NCBI RefSeq assembly: GCF_028823615.1
Contig: NZ_JAPEHT010000006.1
Span: 1-48,968 of the forward strand
Source of the DNA: Planococcus sp. A6
GTDB lineage: Bacteria > Bacillota > Bacilli > Bacillales_A > Planococcaceae
Direction: 5' to 3'
Length of the DNA stretch: 48,968 bases
The stretch's first letter is position 1; every line of letters starts with the position of its first letter. The translations under genes were made by a program, and so were the position numbers. Positions 7,303 to 15,671 of this stretch are shown here, in pieces. The notes under the pieces are model-generated. The model had not been told where the DNA came from, ran no database searches, and saw nothing but the letters and a program-made list of their open reading frames with translations.

Positions 7303-8508
7303 TTAATCTTGTTGTTTGGTGGCGAGTGACCGGATATGGGCTTGTTTGACCTGCGCCAATAAAGCGTGTTCAGTCAGCAGACGGTAACCTGTTTGCGCCA
7401 ATGCTTTTGCGCCTTTGATCAAGGCTTCGTCGCCTTCTTTTGAACGGGCGGCTTCGCGGAATTCTTCGGTATGGGCAATGAGGCTTTCAGGGCCGATTTT
7501 GATATAGCCGTGGGCAGTCGGCACTTCATAGCTGATATTGCCGGCATCGGTTGATCCGAGCCCGGAAATACGCGAATTGGCTACTTTGTCGCCTAGTGTT
7601 TCAAGTTCGGCTTTGAGAATTTCATCGAGCTCAGGCGTGACAACAAGATCCTTCACTTCATTCTGGAAACGTTCGATTTCGACACGGGCGCCTGTTGCAA
7701 GGGCAGCGCCTTCAGCGATGGCACGCACTTTTTTCGCGGTCGCGGCGGTCTTTTTCCAAGAATCTCCGCGGATGTAGAAGCGGGCAGAGGCGTATTCTGG
7801 AATGATATTCGGTGCGTCGCCTCCGTGAGTGATGATGCCATGCACCCGTGCATCATCCGGTAATTGTTGGCGAAGGGCATTGATGCCGTTGAACAATTGA
7901 AGCACGGCATCGAGAGCATTGATGCCTTTTTCAGGAGACCCGGCAGCATGGGCCGGCTTGCCGAAGAAATGAAAACTCAGCGGGTCGACAGCAAGTGATG
8001 GGCCAGTAACAGCCGAATTGCCTGAAGGGTGAAGCATCAATGCAGCATCGATTTTTTCAAGAAGTCCGTGTTTGACGAAACTTCCTTTCGCGCTGCCATT
8101 CGGTCCGCCTTCTTCGGCGGGGGTGCCCAGGACGACGACGCGCCCGCCGGTCAATTCCAAGGTTTTACTGAGCGCAATCGCGGCTGCGACACTGGTCGTG
8201 CCGATAATATTGTGTCCGCATGCATGGCCAATGCCCGGCAAAGCATCGTATTCAGCAAGAAACGCGATGGTCGGTCCTGGCTTTTGGCTGTCGCGGATTG
8301 CGTAAAAGGCGGTGTGGTGGCCAGCGACACCATCTTCCACCTGGAATCCGGCTTCTTCGAGCAATCCGGTCAACAGCCCGCTCGCGAACACTTCTTCATT
8401 GCCGATTTCAGGATTTTCATGGATGGCATGGCTGATGCGTAAATATTGTGCGCGGTTCTTGTCGATCGATTCGGTTATTGTCTCGCGCGCTTCGCTAATG
8501 ATGGTCAT
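7303..8508 (-). CDS. M20D-family amidohydrolase in the metNIQ operon
   Basis: A 401-residue member of the HipO/AbgB-like M20D family, which cleaves N-acyl amino acids or related amides. Visible metal-site motifs are GHACGHN (Cys ligand), TPAEEGG and LHPSGN, plus the dimerisation-domain segment HAAGSPEKGINALDA. I chose ATG 8508 because GAGGGGG lies 8 nt upstream; the longer start at 8544 lacks a site. It lies downstream of metN-metI-metQ on the same strand, 65 nt after metQ, and so probably under the same S-box riboswitch. That context suggests a sulfur-containing N-acyl amino acid as substrate, as with B. subtilis YxeP-like enzymes; the substrate itself is inference. Confidence 0.85.
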   Translation of the reverse strand: MTIISEARETITESIDKNRAQYLRISHAIHENPEIGNEEVFASGLLTGLLEEAGFQVEDGVAGHHTAFYAIRDSQKPGPTIAFLAEYDALPGIGHACGHNIIGTTSVAAAIALSKTLELTGGRVVVLGTPAEEGGPNGSAKGSFVKHGLLEKIDAALMLHPSGNSAVTGPSLAVDPLSFHFFGKPAHAAGSPEKGINALDAVLQLFNGINALRQQLPDDARVHGIITHGGDAPNIIPEYASARFYIRGDSWKKTAATAKKVRAIAEGAALATGARVEIERFQNEVKDLVVTPELDEILKAELETLGDKVANSRISGLGSTDAGNISYEVPTAHGYIKIGPESLIAHTEEFREAARSKEGDEALIKGAKALAQTGYRLLTEHALLAQVKQAHIRSLATKQQD

Positions 8509-8573
8509 GTAATGGTCCCCCTCGAATGGAATTTCATTTTTCAACGGCGTGCAACTGCAGAATGACTGCCTTC

Positions 8574-9407
8574 TTATTGGTAATCGACTAATTCTTCAAC
8601 CGAAACGAAAGTCGGGATTTGAGCGCCTTCTGTGTGCTCGATGACAAATTCAGCTGTGTCTTCTTCCTGGTACAATTCGACGATGCGCTGATACGCTTCG
8701 TTATCTTCTTCGCCAGCTTGTGCAGCGATTAAGTTGATATAAGGTTTTGCCGTATCGCTTTCACGGGCAATCGGGTCTTCTGTCGGGTTCAATCCGGCAT
8801 CCACTGCGATGCCGTTATTGACGATGGAAGCAGCGACGTCAGCCATAGCGCGCGGCGTATGGGCGGAAGTCATCGGGACGACTTCAATGTTTTTCGGGTT
8901 GTCGACAATGTCTTCTGCTGTTCCGGTCAATCCGGCATCATCGGATAAAGTGATGAGCCCGGATTCATCGAGCAAGAGGAGTGCGCGGCCCATGTTGGTC
9001 GCTTCGTTTGGCATAGCGATTTGGGCGCCTTCGGGAAGTTCTTCAATCGATTCGTATTTATCGGAATACAAGCCCATCGGTGCAATAACGGTAGAGCCTA
9101 TCGGTACGATGTCGACATTGTGCTCTTCGACAAACTCATCGAAATACGAGATGGTCTGGAAGGCATTCAAGTCAAGTTCGCCTTCAGCGAGTGCCAAGTT
9201 CGGGGCCACATAATCGGAGAAGGTGATGATGTCGAGTTCGATGCCTTCTTCAGCGGCTTTGTCGCCGACATAATCCCAAATCGTCGTGTCCGATCCGCTG
9301 ATGCCAAGTGTCACTTTCGTGGTTTCGCCGGCTGAGCTATCGTCTCCACATGCGCCGAGAAGCGCGGCGATGCCTGCTGTTGCAAAAAGAGCTGTAATTT
9401 TTTTCAT
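8574..9407 (-). CDS. metQ: Methionine ABC transporter substrate-binding lipoprotein
   Basis: A 277-residue NlpA/MetQ-type binding protein. The signal MKKITALFATAGIAALLGAC ends in a lipobox Cys. The mature protein has the family pattern VTLGISGSDTTIWDYV, LDLNAFQTISYFDEF, IAMPNEATNMGRALLLL and NNGIAVDAGLNP. It captures methionine outside the membrane and delivers it to MetNI. ATG 9407 is preceded by GGAGGATTTCATC; a longer reading frame from 9551 overlaps metI and lacks a site. Third gene of metN-metI-metQ. Confidence 0.95.
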   Translation of the reverse strand: MKKITALFATAGIAALLGACGDDSSAGETTKVTLGISGSDTTIWDYVGDKAAEEGIELDIITFSDYVAPNLALAEGELDLNAFQTISYFDEFVEEHNVDIVPIGSTVIAPMGLYSDKYESIEELPEGAQIAMPNEATNMGRALLLLDESGLITLSDDAGLTGTAEDIVDNPKNIEVVPMTSAHTPRAMADVAASIVNNGIAVDAGLNPTEDPIARESDTAKPYINLIAAQAGEEDNEAYQRIVELYQEEDTAEFVIEHTEGAQIPTFVSVEELVDYQ

Positions 9408-9492
9408 GATGAAATCCTCCAATGGTTTTTTTAAGTGATTGTACTGATCAATAAATCGCTTGATTGAATTTAATTGATGTGAATAAAAGGAC

Positions 9493-10143
9493 TTAGCTCC
9501 GGCGTACTCTGCGGGACATGAGGTTGCCGAGCGATTGGACGCCTTGGACAAGGACGACCAGAATGGCGACAGTCAATAGCATGACCACTGTGTCAAAGCG
9601 CTGATATCCGTAAGTGATGGCCAAGTCGCCGAGCCCGCCGCCTCCGATTGCACCTGCCATTGCGGATGCGCCGATCAAGCCGACGATGGCGATGGTCAAT
9701 GCCAGGACAAGGGAGCTGAGCGCTTCCGGGATAAGGAAGCGGAAAATGATTTGGCCGGGAGAAGCGCCCATCGCCTGGGCGGCTTCGATGACGCCTTTAT
9801 CGACTTCGAGCAATGAGTTCTCGATCAGCCGGGCGATGTACGGACCTGCATAAAATACTAATGGGACGATGGCTGCGGCGGTGCCGATCGATGTGCCGAC
9901 AATGATGCGCGTCAATGGAATGATGGCGACCATCAAGATGATGAACGGAACCGAACGGAAGATATTGATGACGATGTTCAATACGTTAAAGACTGCTTCA
10001 TTCTCAAGCAGATGCCCTTTTCTCGTGACGACCAGCAAGATGCCGAGCGGCAAGCCGATGAATAGCGAGAAAACGAATGATGCACCCGTCATGTAAAGCG
10101 TCTCCCATAAAGCTTCTAGAATTTGCGATTGATCAACCTGCAT
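9493..10143 (-). CDS. metI: Methionine ABC transporter permease
   Basis: A 216-residue integral membrane protein with five predicted helices and the ABC permease EAA loop (IEAAQAMGASPGQIIFRFLIPEAL). It forms the MetI dimer that docks with MetN. The start codon lies 11 nt inside metN, so the two are translationally coupled. Confidence 0.95.
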   Translation of the reverse strand: MQVDQSQILEALWETLYMTGASFVFSLFIGLPLGILLVVTRKGHLLENEAVFNVLNIVINIFRSVPFIILMVAIIPLTRIIVGTSIGTAAAIVPLVFYAGPYIARLIENSLLEVDKGVIEAAQAMGASPGQIIFRFLIPEALSSLVLALTIAIVGLIGASAMAGAIGGGGLGDLAITYGYQRFDTVVMLLTVAILVVLVQGVQSLGNLMSRRVRRS

Positions 10144-11164
10144 GTTGCTGCACCTCCTCTACTTGGATGTTATCGTTTCGGATCGAGGCGAGTGCGCGGT
10201 CGATTTCTGCATGAGCGCCGTCGAACTCGACAATCAAGTTGCCGTATGGAATGCCTTGAAGTTCTGTAATGTTGCCGAACAACACATTCAAATCGAGCTG
10301 GAATTCACGCGATACTCTCGACATGAACGGCTGGCCAACTGAATTCCCGGTAAACTGCACCCGGTAGATTGGGCGTGTCCCGTCGTTGTGGCGGATTTGC
10401 TCAAGCAGCGAATCCGGCAATTCATCGTTCATGACAGAACGGACGAACCGCTTCGTCGTCGCGTGCTGGGGATTGCTGAACACTTCAAATACGCTGCCTT
10501 GCTCGATGACACGGCCTTCTTCGAGAACGGCCACTTTGTCGCAGATTTCCCGGATAACGCCCATCTCGTGGGTGATGAGCAAAATGGTGATGTTGTATTC
10601 CTGGTTGATGCGTCGCAGCAGATCCAGTATGGACTGGGTCGTCTGCGGATCGAGCGCTGATGTTGCTTCATCGCACAGTAATATCGAAGGGTTCGTTGCA
10701 AGTGCTCTTGCAATGCCGATGCGCTGCTTTTGCCCGCCGGACAGTTGGTCGGGGTATTTTTTGGCCTGGTCGGCAAGCCCGACAAATTCCAATAGTTCCG
10801 CTACTTTCCGGTCGATTTCTGCTTTCGGGGTCTTGGCCAGAATCAGCGGCATCGCGATATTATGGTGTACGGTCTTCGAGTTCAGCAAATTGAAATGCTG
10901 GAAGATCATGCCGATATCTTTTCGCGTATCGCGGATTTTGCGTGCGCTTAAAGTGGAGATATCTTCTCCGTGGATGAGCACGCGTCCTGTTGATGGGCGC
11001 TCGAGCAAGTTCACCGTGCGGATCAACGAGCTTTTTCCTGCGCCGCTAAATCCGATGACGCCGTAAATTTCCCCGGTTTCGACGGTCAAGTCAATGCCAT
11101 TGAGCGCATGTACTTGTTGTTTGCCCGATACATAAGTTTTCTTGACTGCTTCAAATTGAATCAT
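10133..11164 (-). CDS. metN: Methionine ABC transporter ATPase
   Basis: A 343-residue ATPase with Walker A GFSGAGKSS, Q-loop MIFQHFNLL, signature LSGGQKQR, Walker B ILLCDEATSALD and H-loop LITHEM. Residues about 260-340 form the C-terminal NIL/C2 domain, where methionine binding inhibits MetNI transporters. It is the first gene of the operon and is preceded by an S-box riboswitch on the same strand. Confidence 0.96.
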   Translation of the reverse strand: MIQFEAVKKTYVSGKQQVHALNGIDLTVETGEIYGVIGFSGAGKSSLIRTVNLLERPSTGRVLIHGEDISTLSARKIRDTRKDIGMIFQHFNLLNSKTVHHNIAMPLILAKTPKAEIDRKVAELLEFVGLADQAKKYPDQLSGGQKQRIGIARALATNPSILLCDEATSALDPQTTQSILDLLRRINQEYNITILLITHEMGVIREICDKVAVLEEGRVIEQGSVFEVFSNPQHATTKRFVRSVMNDELPDSLLEQIRHNDGTRPIYRVQFTGNSVGQPFMSRVSREFQLDLNVLFGNITELQGIPYGNLIVEFDGAHAEIDRALASIRNDNIQVEEVQQHAG

Positions 11165-11232
11165 GGTGTCCCTCCTGTGGCTGCAAATAGCGATTCGAAT
11201 GAGTGCGAACGAACACTTTCTTGAAATAACAA

Positions 11233-11275
11233 CAAAAAGCCCTCTTTTTTCTTATACGCAAGAAAAAAGAGGGCT
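11233..11275 (-). terminator. S-box-controlled terminator upstream of metN
   Basis: On the minus strand a long perfect stem (AGCCCTCTTTTTTCTT pairs with its complement, 11239-11274) is followed by T5. It lies between the S-box aptamer and the metN start, as expected for a SAM-off switch. Confidence 0.92.
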
Positions 11276-11295
11276 CCAAAATATGAAACCATCTC

Positions 11296-11410
11296 ATTCT
11301 CATCTTCCAAATGCTAGAGCATTTGCAGGAATTAGCACAGTTTTCGCTGGTTTGCGAATCTGCTGCCGAAACGTCATAGGGCCTGTCCCTCGGTTTCTCT
11401 GGATAAGAAA
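11296..11410 (-). ncRNA. SAM-I (S-box) riboswitch of metNIQ
   Basis: Reading the minus strand, the aptamer contains CTTATCCAGAG, GAGGGACAGGCCCTATGA, CGGCAGC and the closing strand GATGAGA. The two ends (11402-11408 and 11298-11304) pair as P1 with one G-U. High SAM would favour the downstream terminator and switch off methionine uptake. Confidence 0.93.
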
Positions 11411-11440
11411 GTGATGTAAGCTATTCAATTCGTGATTCCT

Positions 11441-11469
11441 ACTTTATTTCGAAATAGCGAAAAAGTCAA
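11441..11469 (-). promoter_or_regulatory. Promoter for metN S-box transcript
   Basis: On the minus strand TTGACT (11464-11469), a 17-bp spacer and TAAAGT (11441-11446) lie about 35 bp upstream of the aptamer. The -35 is strong and the -10 is moderate. Confidence 0.6.
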
Positions 11470-11537
11470 CAGCTTTGACGTATTTTTTTTCGGGAGATAA
11501 GCTACTTATAGTAGTTAAAATTTTTAGAAAAATATGC

Positions 11538-11567
11538 TTGACTTTAGCCAGGGCTGTCCCTTATACT
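11538..11567 (+). promoter_or_regulatory. Promoter for metY S-box transcript
   Basis: TTGACT at 11538-11543, an 18-bp spacer and TATACT at 11562-11567, about 30 bp before the S-box aptamer. Confidence 0.65.
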
Positions 11568-11595
11568 TTTCAACAAGCAAAAAAATAACTGAATA

Positions 11596-11710
11596 CTCTT
11601 ATCACGAGAGGCGGAGGGAATAGGCCCTACGATGCCCGGCAACCAACAGGCTCATGTCTGGAAAGGTGCTAAATCCTACAGTGCGCATTTGCGTCGCTGA
11701 AAGATAAGAG
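11596..11710 (+). ncRNA. SAM-I (S-box) riboswitch of metY-metX
   Basis: A canonical S-box: P1 strands CTCTTATC (11596-11603) and GATAAGAG (11703-11710), with internal conserved segments GAGGGAATAGGCCCTACGATG, CCCGGCAACC and AAGGTGCTAA-type joining sequence. It is followed by a terminator at 11731-11762. High SAM should terminate transcription before metY. Confidence 0.96.
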
Positions 11711-11730
11711 GAGGCAAATCCGTAACTAAC

Positions 11731-11762
11731 GGCCCTCTTCTTTCTGAAGAGGGTCTTTTTGT
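11731..11762 (+). terminator. S-box-controlled terminator upstream of metY
   Basis: The stem GACCCTCTTC-type (11733-11740 with 11745-11753) followed by T5 is placed between the aptamer and the metY ribosome site. Confidence 0.9.
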
Positions 11763-11811
11763 GTCCTCCTCAAAACGAACAAAACTATTACAAAAACAGG
11801 AGGAATTGACA

Positions 11812-13101
11812 ATGACAAACTTCAAACCAGAAACTCTTCTATTACACGGTGGCCAAGAACCGGATCCAGTGACAGGCGCTCGCGGCGTACCGGTTCATAA
11901 AACGACTTCTTATGTATTCAAAGATACCGAGCACGCACAGAACCTATTTGGCTTGAAAGAAGCGGGCAATATCTATTCGCGCATCATGAACCCGACAGTT
12001 GATGTGTTCGAGCAGCGCGTCGCACTTCTTGAAGGCGGTACTGCTGCGGTGGCTTTGTCATCAGGAATGGCAGCCATTGCATTCTCAGTGTTGAATATAG
12101 CTGAAGCTGGAGACGAAATTATCGCCGACAGCAATTTATACGGTGGAACCTATAACCTATTCGCCAACACATTGCCGCGCTATGGCATTAACGTAAAATT
12201 CGTCGATGCGACTGACCCTGAAAATTTCCGCGCAGCGATCACCGACAAGACGAAAGCTTTGTTCGGAGAAATTATCGGGAACCCGAGCCTGAACGTATTC
12301 GATGTCGAGCGGGTAGCTAATATCGCTCATGAAAACGGGGTTCCGCTGTTGATCGATAATACATTCGCATCGCCTTTTGTCAGTAATCCGATCGAATTCG
12401 GTGCAGACGTGGTCATCCATTCGGCCACGAAATGGATCGGCGGGCACGGGACGACGATCGGCGGCGTAGCAGTTGATGCCGGACGGTTCAACTGGGACAA
12501 CCCGCGCTTTCCGAATTACACGGAGCCGGATGAAACCTACCACGGCATCCGTTTCGGAATTGATGTGCCGGAAGCGGCATTCGCGACGAAATTACGCGTC
12601 CAGCTATTGCGCGATTTCGGCCCTTCACTCAGTGCGGACAGTGCCCATGCACTGCTTCAGGGACTTGAAACATTGCATCTGCGGATTCCGCGCCACGCGA
12701 CGAATGCACAAAAGGTCGCTGAATATTTGAAAGACCATCCGCAAGTCGAGTGGGTCAATTACCTTGGCCTTGAAGGACATCCATCCAAGACACTTGCTGA
12801 TAAATATTTGAAAGACAGTTATGGTTCGATCGTCAACTTCGGCATCAAAGGCGGACGGGAAGCTGGCCGCAAAGTGATCGACGGCGTCCATTTATGGTCG
12901 CACGTGGCGAATGTCGGCGATGCCAAATCATTGATCATCCACCCGGCGTCCACGACACACCAGCAATTGTCAGCAGAAGAGTTGAAAAATAGCGGCGTAA
13001 CGGAAGAATTGATCCGTTTGTCTGTAGGATTGGAAAACCACGAAGATTTAATCGCTGATTTGGAGCAAGCGATCCAAGCGGCAGTACTCGAGAACGCGTA
13101 A
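11812..13101 (+). CDS. metY: O-acetylhomoserine sulfhydrylase (homocysteine synthase)
   Basis: A 429-residue PLP enzyme of the Cys/Met metabolism family. It makes homocysteine directly from O-acetylhomoserine and sulfide. The PLP-lysine is K207 in SATKWIGGHGTTIGG; other family segments are YSRIMNPTVDVFEQRVALLEGG and SSGMAAIAFSVLNI. The ~430-residue length fits MetY rather than the shorter MetB/MetC (~380). ATG 11812 has AGGAGGAATTGACA upstream. It is cotranscribed with metX, which makes its substrate, under an S-box riboswitch. Confidence 0.95.
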   Translation: MTNFKPETLLLHGGQEPDPVTGARGVPVHKTTSYVFKDTEHAQNLFGLKEAGNIYSRIMNPTVDVFEQRVALLEGGTAAVALSSGMAAIAFSVLNIAEAGDEIIADSNLYGGTYNLFANTLPRYGINVKFVDATDPENFRAAITDKTKALFGEIIGNPSLNVFDVERVANIAHENGVPLLIDNTFASPFVSNPIEFGADVVIHSATKWIGGHGTTIGGVAVDAGRFNWDNPRFPNYTEPDETYHGIRFGIDVPEAAFATKLRVQLLRDFGPSLSADSAHALLQGLETLHLRIPRHATNAQKVAEYLKDHPQVEWVNYLGLEGHPSKTLADKYLKDSYGSIVNFGIKGGREAGRKVIDGVHLWSHVANVGDAKSLIIHPASTTHQQLSAEELKNSGVTEELIRLSVGLENHEDLIADLEQAIQAAVLENA

Positions 13102-13113
13102 GGAGGGATCCGG

Positions 13114-14133
13114 ATGACGACAGTATCCATCGGCCAGCTAAAACTTGAATCAGGTCAACTATTGCGTGAAGTGGAATTGGCGTATGAACGCGTCGGAGAA
13201 AGTTCTGCGCCGGCGATTCTGGTTTGCCACGCGCTGACGGGCGATCAATATGCAGTGGGTACTGCAGATCAACCAGGTTGGTGGGCAGGGTTGATCGGCC
13301 CAGGAAAAGCGGTGGATACCGGGCAGTTCCAAGTCATCACGTTCAATGTGCTCGGGGGCTGCAGCGGTTCGACCGGCCCGCTTTCGGTCAATCCGGAAAC
13401 CGGTGAACCTTACCGATCGTCATTTCCTGAATTGACCATCCGGGATATGGTGAGAGCGGAGCGGAAAGCCCTTGAACTACTGGGCATCAACCATTTGGCA
13501 GCGGTGATCGGTGGTTCTCTCGGGGGCATGAAAACCTTGGAATGGGCAAAGCTTTATCCAGAGTTTCTGGATACGGCCATTGCACTTGCCGTAACACCTT
13601 ATTATGGAGATTATGGTGTCGCATTCAATCACATCGGCATCCAGGCAATCGAAAACGATCCCGAGTTCCAGTCAGGTAATTACCATCCGGAAACCAGGCT
13701 GAAAGGATTCGAAATCGCGCGTATGGCCGGCATGGTGACGTACCGGAGCAGCCAATTATTCAATGGCCGCTTCGGCCGTTCGCGCTGCGGGGAAGAGTTC
13801 GAAGTTCAGTCTTATCTGGATTATCAGGGGCGCAAATTGGCGGGGCGCTTTGACCCGAATAGCTATCTCGTTTTGCTGAAAGCCATGAACACACACGATG
13901 TGGAAGAAGTGGAATTAGCCGCAGAGCTGCTATCGATTTCCTATAGCCACGATCTATTATATCCGGGAGAATTGATGATTCCTTGGGTCGAAAACCAGCC
14001 CAATGCGAAATGGGAGAAAATCGAAACGGATTTCGGCCATGATGGGTTCTTGGTGGAATTCGAAAAATGGGCACACCACGTAGAGGCCCAATTACAGAAA
14101 ACGGTGAATGCCAAAAGCCATGTATTAGCATAA
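13114..14133 (+). CDS. metX: Homoserine O-acyltransferase (MetX)
   Basis: A 339-residue alpha/beta-hydrolase acyltransferase that activates homoserine, most probably with acetyl-CoA given the adjacent metY. The nucleophile Ser135 lies in VIGGSLGGMK; the acid Asp is in YSHDLLYP and the His in FGHDGFL. It begins 12 nt after metY with AAGGAGGG. MetX-fold enzymes can use acetyl- or succinyl-CoA, and sequence alone does not settle this. The protein is slightly shorter than the usual ~360-380 residues, lacking part of the lid or C-terminus. Confidence 0.93.
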   Translation: MTTVSIGQLKLESGQLLREVELAYERVGESSAPAILVCHALTGDQYAVGTADQPGWWAGLIGPGKAVDTGQFQVITFNVLGGCSGSTGPLSVNPETGEPYRSSFPELTIRDMVRAERKALELLGINHLAAVIGGSLGGMKTLEWAKLYPEFLDTAIALAVTPYYGDYGVAFNHIGIQAIENDPEFQSGNYHPETRLKGFEIARMAGMVTYRSSQLFNGRFGRSRCGEEFEVQSYLDYQGRKLAGRFDPNSYLVLLKAMNTHDVEEVELAAELLSISYSHDLLYPGELMIPWVENQPNAKWEKIETDFGHDGFLVEFEKWAHHVEAQLQKTVNAKSHVLA

Positions 14134-14137
14134 ACTT

Positions 14138-14176
14138 GTTCATCATAAAAAGTATTGAAGAAGTCCATGATGAACA
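14138..14176. other. Inverted repeat after metX
   Basis: TGTTCATCAT at 14138-14147 is complementary to ATGATGAACA at 14167-14176, loop 19 nt, immediately after the metX stop. No T-run follows, so it may be an RNA-stabilising hairpin rather than a terminator. Confidence 0.4.
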
Positions 14177-14272
14177 ACAAATTAAAAAGTTGATGACCTT
14201 TTCTACATTCTAAAATCAATGACCTCTATAAGCTTCGGAAAATACAACTTTTTAGCTTCTCCACAAGATATC

Positions 14273-14311
14273 AAAAAAGATCGAAGCCTACATGGCTCCG
14301 ATCTTTTTTTG
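14273..14311. terminator. Bidirectional terminator between metX and the HTH gene
   Basis: Stem around GATCGAAGCC/GGCTCCGATC with A6 before and T7 after, placed between convergent genes. Confidence 0.8.
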
Positions 14312-14318
14312 CGTTTCG

Positions 14319-14549
14319 TCAATCCTCGTCTTTAATATCGATATCATCGGGGATTGGCGTAGCGCGCCACTCTTCCAGCTCAAGTTTGGCGATTTCGAGC
14401 TGTTTGAAATGGCTCTCGAATTGGGAGGTGTTGATCAAGTATTGTTCTCCGTCATGGACTGCGCGAATCCGGCCTTCAAGTACGTAACGGTTGACTTGCT
14501 CTTCCGGCATCGACAAAAAAACGGCAGTTTCCGGGACTGTCATATACAT
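14319..14549 (-). CDS. Small helix-turn-helix (excisionase-type) DNA-binding protein
   Basis: A 76-residue protein whose first ~50 residues (MYMTVPETAVFLSMPEEQVNRYVLEGRIRAVHDGEQYLI) match the HTH_17/excisionase-like winged helix, followed by an acidic tail. Such stand-alone domains act as small regulators or recombination accessory factors. No integrase or prophage gene is nearby, so a housekeeping regulator is more likely than a true excisionase. AGAGGAGG precedes the ATG and a good promoter lies upstream. Confidence 0.75.
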   Translation of the reverse strand: MYMTVPETAVFLSMPEEQVNRYVLEGRIRAVHDGEQYLINTSQFESHFKQLEIAKLELEEWRATPIPDDIDIKDED

Positions 14550-14572
14550 GCGATCGCCTCCTCTTTTCTTCT

Positions 14573-14601
14573 ATTATAATGCTATTTGAACCCTATCTCA
14601 A
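14573..14601 (-). promoter_or_regulatory. Sigma-A promoter of the HTH gene
   Basis: On the minus strand TTGAGA (14596-14601), a 17-bp spacer and a perfect TATAAT (14573-14578), about 25 bp before the start codon. Confidence 0.75.
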
Positions 14602-14727
14602 ACCATCCGTGCCATGGTATGTTTAGGAGTGTGAATGAATTTTCCATAATCTAGTACAAGCATGGTTATTTTCCAACTATGCTTTAAAACATTTCAAACT
14701 TTAGAGAGAGAAAGCGGGGGAAAGCTG

Positions 14728-15591
14728 ATGCAAATTAAGGCATACATATGGGTGTTATTCGCGGCGATGCTTTGGGGCACGACAGGGACAGCACAGACGT
14801 TTCTGGTGGGGGAAGCCCATCCGTTGACGATTGGTGCAGTTCGCCTTGCAATCGGCGGTTTCGGCCTTTTGGCATTTGTGTGGATTTCAGGAAAGCTAAA
14901 AGGCGTAAAGATTCCGTGGCTTTGGGTCGGGCTTTCCGCATTATGCATGGCCTTGTTCCAGCCGTTCTTTTTTTCGGCCGTGCAATTGACGGGAGTTGCG
15001 ATCGGAACCGTCGTGGCAATCGGCAGTGCACCCGCTTTTTCGGGAATATTGGAAGCGCTCATCTTGAAGCGCAAGCCCGATCGCGTATGGGTATTTTCAA
15101 GCGTCTTATCGGTCGCTGGCTGTATTTTGCTTTTTGCGAACCGTGACAGTTATATCGTCGATCCACTCGGCGTGATGCTTGGGCTGCTAGCAGGATTGGC
15201 ATTTGCAGGATATGCCATGTTCAGCAAAAATGTCCTGGGCCTCATGGAAGTAGTACCCGCGGTGGCTGTGATCTTTTCACTCAGCGGGCTTGGCTTATTG
15301 CCGTTCCTGTTTTTCCTGGATACCGGCTATTTAGCAGTACCGCAAAATATAATGATCGCGGCATATTTGGGCCTTGCGGCGACAAGTCTTGCTTATTTAT
15401 TATTCTCGAGTGGATTAAAAAATATTCCTTCCTCCTCTGCGGTCACCCTATCGCTAGCAGAGCCGCTGACTGCTTCTGTATTGGGAGTTGCCGTAGTCGG
15501 TGAAGCTTTAAGCGGACAGTCTTGGGTCGGTGTGGCGCTGTTGATCGGCGGCATTGCGCTGCTCGCATTCGGCAAAAATCGCAAAGCTTAA
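14728..15591 (+). CDS. EamA/DMT-family transporter
   Basis: A 287-residue membrane protein with ten predicted helices arranged as two EamA repeats (first ~residues 5-135, second ~145-285). Typical signatures are AAMLWGTTGTAQTF near the N-terminus and SLAEPLTASVLGVAVVGEALSGQSWVGVALLIGGI in the second repeat. Drug/metabolite transporters of this type export amino acids or other small metabolites; the substrate is not readable here. ATG 14728 follows GCGGGGGAAAG; the ORF upstream of it has no family sequence. It precedes the two-component genes by 80 bp. Confidence 0.88.
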   Translation: MQIKAYIWVLFAAMLWGTTGTAQTFLVGEAHPLTIGAVRLAIGGFGLLAFVWISGKLKGVKIPWLWVGLSALCMALFQPFFFSAVQLTGVAIGTVVAIGSAPAFSGILEALILKRKPDRVWVFSSVLSVAGCILLFANRDSYIVDPLGVMLGLLAGLAFAGYAMFSKNVLGLMEVVPAVAVIFSLSGLGLLPFLFFLDTGYLAVPQNIMIAAYLGLAATSLAYLLFSSGLKNIPSSSAVTLSLAEPLTASVLGVAVVGEALSGQSWVGVALLIGGIALLAFGKNRKA

Positions 15592-15632
15592 GAATTTCTT
15601 CAGAATTTGAATGGTCTTCGCTTAAGAATTTC
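15586..15632 (+). promoter_or_regulatory. Direct-repeat region upstream of the response-regulator gene (candidate operator)
   Basis: A perfect 13-bp repeat GCTTAAGAATTTC occurs at 15586-15598 and 15620-15632, and a third AGAATTT lies at 15602. The AGAATTT units start at 15591, 15602 and 15625, i.e. spaced 11 and 23 bp, on about the same helix face. TATACT at about 15637-15642 is a possible -10 without a good -35, as at activator-dependent OmpR-type promoters. Autoregulation by the downstream regulator is inference. Confidence 0.5.
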
Positions 15633-15671
15633 ACATTATACTTAAGCCAGAAATGAAAAGAGGTGGGACGT

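Noticed and set aside
11239-11410. T-box leader upstream of metN
   Set aside because: The conserved S-box segments and pairing are clear; no T-box sequence (TGGNACCGCG-type) is present.
14319-14549. Excisionase of a mobile element
   Set aside because: The fold fits, but there is no integrase, attachment repeat or phage gene nearby, so it is called only as a small HTH protein.
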